A DNA stretch of 9,725 nt from NCBI GenBank assembly GCA_036388635.1, contig DASVRL010000279.1, forward strand, positions 1 to 9,725, in the 5' to 3' direction. Of this stretch, positions 5,548-9,725 are shown piece after piece. A program made the translations under genes and the position numbers. Every line of letters begins with the position of its first letter. Within the stretch, counting starts at the first letter, position 1. Under the pieces are notes generated by a model that was not told where the DNA came from, ran no database searches, and worked only from the letters and a program-made list of their open reading frames with translations. This DNA is from JALZHR01 sp036388635. Its GTDB lineage: Bacteria > Acidobacteriota > Blastocatellia > Pyrinomonadales > Pyrinomonadaceae.

Positions 5548-6567
5548 TTATCTTCCGTTTTTTACGGCGATAATCTCCGCCGCGATGCTGACGGCGATTT
5601 CTTCGGGCGTCCGGCTGTTGATCGGCAGACCAATCGGCGTGCGAATGCGGTCTAATCTTTCCGGCGAAAATCCTTCCCGCCGCAGATTTTTGAGCAAAGT
5701 TTTCATCTTTGCCCGGCTTCCCAAAACGCCGAAGTATTTAAAATCTCTGTCGAAAAGCCTTCGAATCACGATTTCGTCGGATTTATAACCGAGCGTCATC
5801 ACGACCACGTAAACGTCCGGTCCTGAAGGAATAAAATCGCCGATTCGTTCGTAAGATTCGATGATTTTTTTTTCGTGGACGAATTTATTTTTGGCGAGCG
5901 TGTTTAAAAAAGGGCGGTCGTCGAAAAGCGCGATGTGAAAATCCATTTTCGCCGCGAGCTCCGACAAAGCCAGCGCGCAATGCCCGCCGCCGACGATGAA
6001 AAGCCGGTTTTTGAAACCGAGCTTTTCTTCAAACAAAAACGAGCCTTCGCCCTTTTGCTCGAATCTGAAATCGGGTTTGTCCGGCGCGGTTTCCGCGATT
6101 TGAAACTCTGAGTCGGAAATTCGCAGCGTTTTCGCTTGATAATTTTTAAGCGCGCTCACGATTTCGCGAACAATTTTCAGCTGCGGCGGATTCAGCTTGA
6201 AAAAAATAACCGTCTGCCTGCCCGAACAAATCATTCCGCTGGCGACCGGCGAGTTTTTCTGATGAACCTGCTCGACGATTGCCGAATGCGGAACGGGGAA
6301 TGCGGAATCGCCGGGATTTTTTGTTTTAATTTCCCCTTTTGCCTTGTGCCTTGTGCCTTGCAGAATCTCTCTGGCGAGCTCGACTAAATTAACTTCCATC
6401 AAGCCGCCGCCGATGCTTCCCGATAAATCGTCTGCGGCGACAGCCATTTTGAAACCCTGCCTGCCCGGACTGCTTCCGGCGCTTTCGGCGACGACGAGCA
6501 GCATCGCGCTTTGCTTTCGTTTTAAACGCGAGGCGACAAACTGCCAGATTTCCAAATCCTTTTTCAT
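5548..6567 (-). CDS. xdhC: XdhC-family molybdenum cofactor maturation protein (with repeat-encoded insert)
   Basis: XdhC proteins bind molybdenum cofactor, promote its sulfuration and deliver it to the XdhB subunit of xanthine dehydrogenase in the cytoplasm. This 339-residue protein has both family domains. The N-terminal one shows AGSSPGRQG (30-38), GSIGGGLME (50-58) and GMICSGR with Cys 114. The C-terminal Rossmann domain shows IVGGGHCALALSELA (191-205), VVVMTLGYKSD (254-264), GVLGSR (280-285) and the diagnostic PIGLPINSRTPEEIAVSIAAEIIA (311-334). Between REIL (66-69) and the Cys motif lies a longer-than-expected linker of about 44 residues. Residues about 70-96 are encoded by 7-nt repeats: CAAGGCA units at 6341-6360 and GAATGCG-type units at 6284-6311. 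The frame survives them. The ATG at 6567 follows the stop of the preceding gene by 20 bases, so the two are probably co-transcribed with xdhB. Confidence 0.9.
   Translation of the reverse strand: MKKDLEIWQFVASRLKRKQSAMLLVVAESAGSSPGRQGFKMAVAADDLSGSIGGGLMEVNLVELAREILQGTRHKAKGEIKTKNPGDSAFPVPHSAIVEQVHQKNSPVASGMICSGRQTVIFFKLNPPQLKIVREIVSALKNYQAKTLRISDSEFQIAETAPDKPDFRFEQKGEGSFLFEEKLGFKNRLFIVGGGHCALALSELAAKMDFHIALFDDRPFLNTLAKNKFVHEKKIIESYERIGDFIPSGPDVYVVVMTLGYKSDEIVIRRLFDRDFKYFGVLGSRAKMKTLLKNLRREGFSPERLDRIRTPIGLPINSRTPEEIAVSIAAEIIAVKNGR
6284..6360. repeat. Two heptanucleotide arrays inside the xdhC coding region
   Basis: On the plus strand, 6284-6311 reads gaatgcg, gaacggg, gaatgcg, gaatcgc, which are four related 7-base units. 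Bases 6341-6360 read gccttgt, gccttgt, gccttg, nearly three exact units. A 29-base AT-rich stretch separates them. On the coding strand they specify QGTRHKAKG and GDSAFPVPHSA, residues foreign in style to the surrounding XdhC sequence. Confidence 0.75.
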
Positions 6568-6587
6568 TTATGCAAAATTTACAGCAT

Positions 6588-7004
6588 TTATACCATAAAT
6601 AATTTTTTGAAATTATTGATTATTGAAGCCAGTAAACCCGAATCAAAATCGAAAGTAACTGAAGTTTTCAGACCCTCGATATAATGATTTCCCAGGTAGA
6701 TTGTTTTTTGGAGAGCGGCTTGCGCCGCCAGATGTCCGAGGCTGTCGGTCGAAAAAATTATAAATTTAAGCGGGCTTGAATAGCTCGGCGAACTTAAATT
6801 CAAAAGCTCGGCGCAGCCTTTTCGGGTTTTATCCAATTCTTCGATTTGTTGAAAAAACGATTTTATATCTTCTACGTGAAACGTGACGTTTTCGACTTCT
6901 CCGCCGAATCCGCGAGAAAAAACTTTTACCCGGCAGCCAATATAGGTTTCGTAACGGTCTTCGAGTTCAAATTCAATAAAAGAGAAGTCATTTTCGATTT
7001 TCAT
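6588..7004 (-). CDS. Unknown 138-residue cytoplasmic protein between xdhB and xdhC
   Basis: The ATG at 7004 gives 138 residues; a TTG at 7013 would add three. It follows the xdhB stop (7023) by 18 bases and ends 20 bases before xdhC, so it is probably part of the same transcript. There is no signal peptide or membrane segment. The acidic N-terminal half alternates strand-like segments (FSFIEFELED, YIGCRVKVFSRGFGG, VENVTFHVED) and then a helix (IKSFFQQIEELDK). The second half has KFIIFSTDSLGHLAAQAAL, a strand pair and a C-terminal helix (GLLASIINNFKKLF). This strand-rich layout ending in a helix recalls small immunity-type proteins such as the WapI/DUF6228 groups, but only as a loose impression. 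It is not a known xanthine dehydrogenase accessory factor. Its base composition looks more AT-rich than xdhB, which may mean later insertion into the operon. Confidence 0.75.
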   Translation of the reverse strand: MKIENDFSFIEFELEDRYETYIGCRVKVFSRGFGGEVENVTFHVEDIKSFFQQIEELDKTRKGCAELLNLSSPSYSSPLKFIIFSTDSLGHLAAQAALQKTIYLGNHYIEGLKTSVTFDFDSGLLASIINNFKKLFMV

Positions 7005-7022
7005 AAACTTCAAAATCTAAAA

Positions 7023-9302
7023 TTATTTTCCGGCGCGCGTCTGATTTATCGCGTCGGGATACAAATTCAGCAAAACTTTTTCAGCCGTAAAAGGCGCGTC
7101 GAAGGCGGGCGAGTTTTCCGGGTTAAAGGCTTTGACGGCATTGCGAATCGCAAAATACGCGCCGATGCCGTACATAAGCGGCGGCTCGCCGACGGCTTTC
7201 GAGTTGAAAATCGCCGGATTTTCGCGGCTGGTTTCGAGCGGCAAAATATCAATCCGTTTCGGCGCCGAATAAACGTCCGGGATTTTGTAAGTCGAAAGCG
7301 CGTTCGAGCGCAGCTTGCCTTCGCGGTCGTAGAAAATTTCTTCCATCGTCATCCAGCCGACGCCCTGCACGATGCCGCCTTCGATTTGACCGTAATCGAC
7401 CGAAGTGTTCATCGAGCTGCCGAAATCGTGGCAGGCTTTGACGAAATCCACTTCGTAAATTCCGCGCCGGCAATCCACGCGGACGCCGACAATCGCCGTT
7501 CCGTACACGTGATAGGCGAACGGGTGACCTTTCGCGATTGACCAGTCGAAATTGATTCCGGCGGTAGCGTAATGCGCGTGTTCGCTTAAATTTACGCGTT
7601 GTAGGTGAGCCTCGTTGACCAGGACGAGCCAGTCCAGATTCGTGCTTTCGCCTTTGCGGAAGACAAAGCCGTTTTCGATGGAAATATCGTCGGCGCTCTG
7701 CGCTTCGACCAAATCTTTCGCTACGTCTTTGAGTCGTTTCAAAATCGTTTCGCAGGCAATCTGCGTCGCCTTGCCGTTCAAATCGGCAGCCGCCGAAGCC
7801 GCCGTCGGCGAAGTGTTGGCGATGCGCAAGGTGTTCGTCGTGTGAACGCGGACGCGCGTTATCGGCATGGAAAAAACGCGGGAAGCGACCTGCGCGATTT
7901 TCGTGTTCACGCCCTGTCCCATCTCGACCGCGCCGGTCGATACGGCAACCGAGCCGTCCGTGTAAACGTGGACGAGCGAGCGCGCCTGATTCATCGGCGT
8001 TTTGGTAAACGAGATGCCGAAGCAAACCGGCATCAATGCAACGCCTTTTTTGACGAATTTATTTTGTTTATTAAATTCGTCCGTCTCCTTTTGCAATTGC
8101 GCAAAATCGAATTCAGCGTCGGCTTGCGTCCAGCTCGTCACGGCTTCGCTTTCGGCTTTCTGCCCGTAAGGAAACTCGTCGCCGTCGCGCAGAAGATTTT
8201 TTCGCTGAATTTCGGAAGCGGAAACATTCAGCTTTTCCGCCGCGTGCGCAATCGCCGATTCGATGACAAACATTCCCTGCGGTCCGCCGAAGCCGCGAAA
8301 CGCCGTGTTTGGCGGCAGATTCGTGCGGCAGCAATAAGCGGTCGCCGAAACGTTCGGAACGAAATAAGCGTTCGTGCAATGAAACAAAGTTCTTTCGAGA
8401 ACCGGCGGCGACAAATCGGCGGACGCGCCCGCGTTTTGATAAAACACGGCTTCATACGCGACGATTTTCAAATCCGTGTCCAGCCCGATTTTATAATCCG
8501 CCGAATACGGGTGCCGCTTGCCGGTCATCCGCATATCTTCCATCCGGTGCAGCGCGTATTTGACCGGACGCTTCGTCAACTGCGTCGCGACCGCGCAAAT
8601 CGCCGCCCAGGCGTTCGCCTGGTCTTCCTTGCCGCCGAAACCGCCGCCCAGCCGCGCGACGTCGACTTCAATCAGATTCATCGGCAGCGCCGTGACTCGC
8701 GAAACGGCGCGCTGAACCGCCGTCGGACCCTGCGTCGAAGAATAAACGCGCATTCCGCCCTGCTCGGTCGGCAGCGTGTATGCGCCCTGCGTTTCGATAT
8801 ACAGATGCTCCTGCCCGTTCACGTCGGCGCGCCCGGAAAAAACGTGCTCGCAGTTTTTAAAAGCGTTTGCCGCGTCGCCCAGTTTAAAATGTTTCGGCGG
8901 CACGATTAAATCGCCTTTCGCGCACGCCGCGCGCGGGTCGGTGACGATTTCGAGCGGCTCGATTTCCGTCTTGATTTTTTTGGCGGCGATTCGCGCCTGT
9001 TCTTCGGTTTCCGCCAGCACAATCGCCACCGGCATTCCCTGAAAATGAACTTCCGTGTCCGCCAGCAAAGGCTCGTCCGGCAAAATTCCGCCGATCTGGT
9101 TTTCGCCGATTAAATCTTTCGCCAGAATGATTTTGAAAACGCCTTCCGATTTTTCAGCCGCTTCTATGTCGACATTTTTCAAAACGCCGTGGGCGACAGG
9201 CGAATCGTAAACGCACGCATAGAGCGTTCCCTGAACCAAGGGAATATCGTCCAGATAAATTGATTCGCCCCGAACATGCGATTTTGAATCTACATTTTTC
9301 AT
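7023..9302 (-). CDS. xdhB: Xanthine dehydrogenase molybdenum-binding subunit
   Basis: This subunit carries the molybdenum cofactor where hypoxanthine and xanthine are hydroxylated to uric acid in purine breakdown. The 759-residue length is usual for a separate XdhB. Visible motifs are GQEHLYIETQGA (163-174), QGP (191-193), GGGFGGKE (219-226), LERTLFH (302-308), FRGFGGPQ (335-342), GISFT (429-433), GAVEMGQG (457-464), NTSPTAASAAADLNG and KAVGEPPL (702-709). The bovine active-site residues Glu802, Arg880, Phe914, Phe1009 and Glu1261 all have counterparts in these motifs (Glu 226, Arg 304, Phe 338, Phe 432, Glu 706). That supports true xanthine dehydrogenase over a generic aldehyde oxidase. ATG 9302 is chosen because it sits 7 bases after the stop of the upstream gene; a GTG at 9356 would add 18 residues overlapping that gene. 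The FAD/2Fe-2S subunit is not in the window. Confidence 0.95.
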   Translation of the reverse strand: MKNVDSKSHVRGESIYLDDIPLVQGTLYACVYDSPVAHGVLKNVDIEAAEKSEGVFKIILAKDLIGENQIGGILPDEPLLADTEVHFQGMPVAIVLAETEEQARIAAKKIKTEIEPLEIVTDPRAACAKGDLIVPPKHFKLGDAANAFKNCEHVFSGRADVNGQEHLYIETQGAYTLPTEQGGMRVYSSTQGPTAVQRAVSRVTALPMNLIEVDVARLGGGFGGKEDQANAWAAICAVATQLTKRPVKYALHRMEDMRMTGKRHPYSADYKIGLDTDLKIVAYEAVFYQNAGASADLSPPVLERTLFHCTNAYFVPNVSATAYCCRTNLPPNTAFRGFGGPQGMFVIESAIAHAAEKLNVSASEIQRKNLLRDGDEFPYGQKAESEAVTSWTQADAEFDFAQLQKETDEFNKQNKFVKKGVALMPVCFGISFTKTPMNQARSLVHVYTDGSVAVSTGAVEMGQGVNTKIAQVASRVFSMPITRVRVHTTNTLRIANTSPTAASAAADLNGKATQIACETILKRLKDVAKDLVEAQSADDISIENGFVFRKGESTNLDWLVLVNEAHLQRVNLSEHAHYATAGINFDWSIAKGHPFAYHVYGTAIVGVRVDCRRGIYEVDFVKACHDFGSSMNTSVDYGQIEGGIVQGVGWMTMEEIFYDREGKLRSNALSTYKIPDVYSAPKRIDILPLETSRENPAIFNSKAVGEPPLMYGIGAYFAIRNAVKAFNPENSPAFDAPFTAEKVLLNLYPDAINQTRAGK

Positions 9303-9309
9303 TTTAGAA

Positions 9310-9725
9310 TTACTCGATTTCCGTAATTTCAAATAATTGTCCGGTGGTAATTCCACAAGTTTTACTTATATCGGTTGAATCTTTAACAAATATCATTTTA
9401 CCTGTAACTACGACGCTATTATTTTCCCCCTCAAATAAATCAGCTAGCCGCGATTCAGAAGCAAATCTGGAGAAAATTGCGTGTTTCCCATCACCGTTAT
9501 ATTTTTTGAAATCATCTTGAGCAAAAAGTTCTATACAATTGCTTTCAGACTGCTTTACCAACGTGGCTGGAAAGCTGACAGTTATACCGTTAGCAAGTCC
9601 TGAAATTTGCTCGGCGGCGAGATTTTGAATAGTTTGGGAATTACCAGTTGAACGATTTTCCTGCTTCGTACAATTGAATGCAAAAACGCTGGAAAAAAGA
9701 ATTAAGACTATCTTTGCAATTGGTA
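9310..9725 (-). CDS. Exported protein of unknown function, possible lipoprotein (5' end at window edge)
   Basis: The frame is open from the right edge of the window (first full codon 9723-9721) to a TAA at 9310-9312, giving about 137 visible residues. The first of these, PIAKIVLILFSSVFAFNCTKQ, form a hydrophobic export signal ending in a cysteine. AFNC is an atypical lipobox (Asn before Cys), so lipoprotein anchoring is likely but not sure. A Ser/Thr/Asn/Gln-rich linker follows, then ISGLANGITVSFPATLVKQ and a C-terminal block, NNSVVVTGKMIFVKDSTD then KTCGITTGQLFEITEIE. The last block is strand-rich and could be a small OB-like barrel, but no family is recognised. The start codon lies outside the window. 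The stop is only 7 bases before xdhB, implying co-transcription. The DNA is visibly more AT-rich than xdhB, a hint of different origin. Confidence 0.75.
   Translation of the reverse strand, partial: PIAKIVLILFSSVFAFNCTKQENRSTGNSQTIQNLAAEQISGLANGITVSFPATLVKQSESNCIELFAQDDFKKYNGDGKHAIFSRFASESRLADLFEGENNSVVVTGKMIFVKDSTDISKTCGITTGQLFEITEIE

Noticed and set aside
7605..8909. Long open frame (434 codons) antisense to xdhB.
   Set aside because: It is the complement of a strongly conserved XdhB coding region. Its composition (Arg, Phe, Val rich) is typical of a shadow frame and it has no recognisable motif.
9303..9356. GTG 9356 as the start of xdhB.
   Set aside because: It would overlap the upstream gene by 47 bases. 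The ATG at 9302 lies just after that gene's stop, and the extra residues (ELPPDNYLKLRK) have no family counterpart that I recognise.
1..9725. tRNA or rRNA genes, insertion sequences, transposases, or a defence or toxin-antitoxin system.
   Set aside because: Reading both strands, I saw no cloverleaf-like segment, no transposase or nuclease motif and no paired small toxin-antitoxin genes. The loose similarity of the 6588-7004 protein to immunity proteins is not enough for a call without a toxin partner.

Overview
The window is a gene-dense bacterial stretch with short intergenic gaps and moderate-to-high GC. It holds ordinary housekeeping and catabolic genes on both strands. The gene content, and an assortment of hairpin-forming and 7-nt-period repeats between genes, would fit a free-living Gram-negative-type bacterium. 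Acidobacteriota of the Blastocatellia/Pyrinomonadaceae kind is my guess from overall style only, and no marker here proves it. TGA is used as a normal stop by several genes (aat, the PhoX gene), so the genetic code is standard.

Layout, left to right. Bases 1-663 (+) are the C-terminal half of a MATE-family efflux transporter. It converges on 731-1084 (-), a small membrane protein gene interrupted by an in-frame TGA at codon 17. Divergent from that is aat (1132-1821, +), leucyl/phenylalanyl-tRNA--protein transferase of the N-degron pathway. After a repeat-rich 170-bp gap comes a saccharopine-dehydrogenase-like oxidoreductase (1996-3045, +). It converges on a small exported protein (3087-3524, -). 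Divergent from that is a Tat-exported PhoX/DUF839 protein (3600-5006, +), which converges on a small alanine-rich protein (5119-5391, -). The rest of the window, 5548-9725, is a minus-strand cluster. In transcription order it contains an exported unknown protein (partial), the xanthine dehydrogenase molybdenum subunit XdhB, an unknown 138-residue protein, and the XdhC-type molybdenum cofactor insertion/maturation protein. XdhB and XdhC are functional partners: XdhC loads sulfurated molybdenum cofactor into XdhB. The FAD/Fe-S subunit of the enzyme is not in view and may lie beyond the right edge.

The most interesting signal is not a gene but a repeat style. All three convergent gene junctions (669-714, 3030-3089, 5021-5078) carry strong inverted repeats. 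Two of these are built from 7-nt tandem units, and the third is a perfect 58-bp palindrome. A degenerate 21-nt (3 x 7) array lies between aat and the dehydrogenase gene. Two further 7-nt arrays sit inside the xdhC coding sequence and are translated in frame. Together these look like heptanucleotide short tandem repeats of the kind described in cyanobacteria. Here they act as or replace terminators, supply stop codons, and in one case extend a protein.
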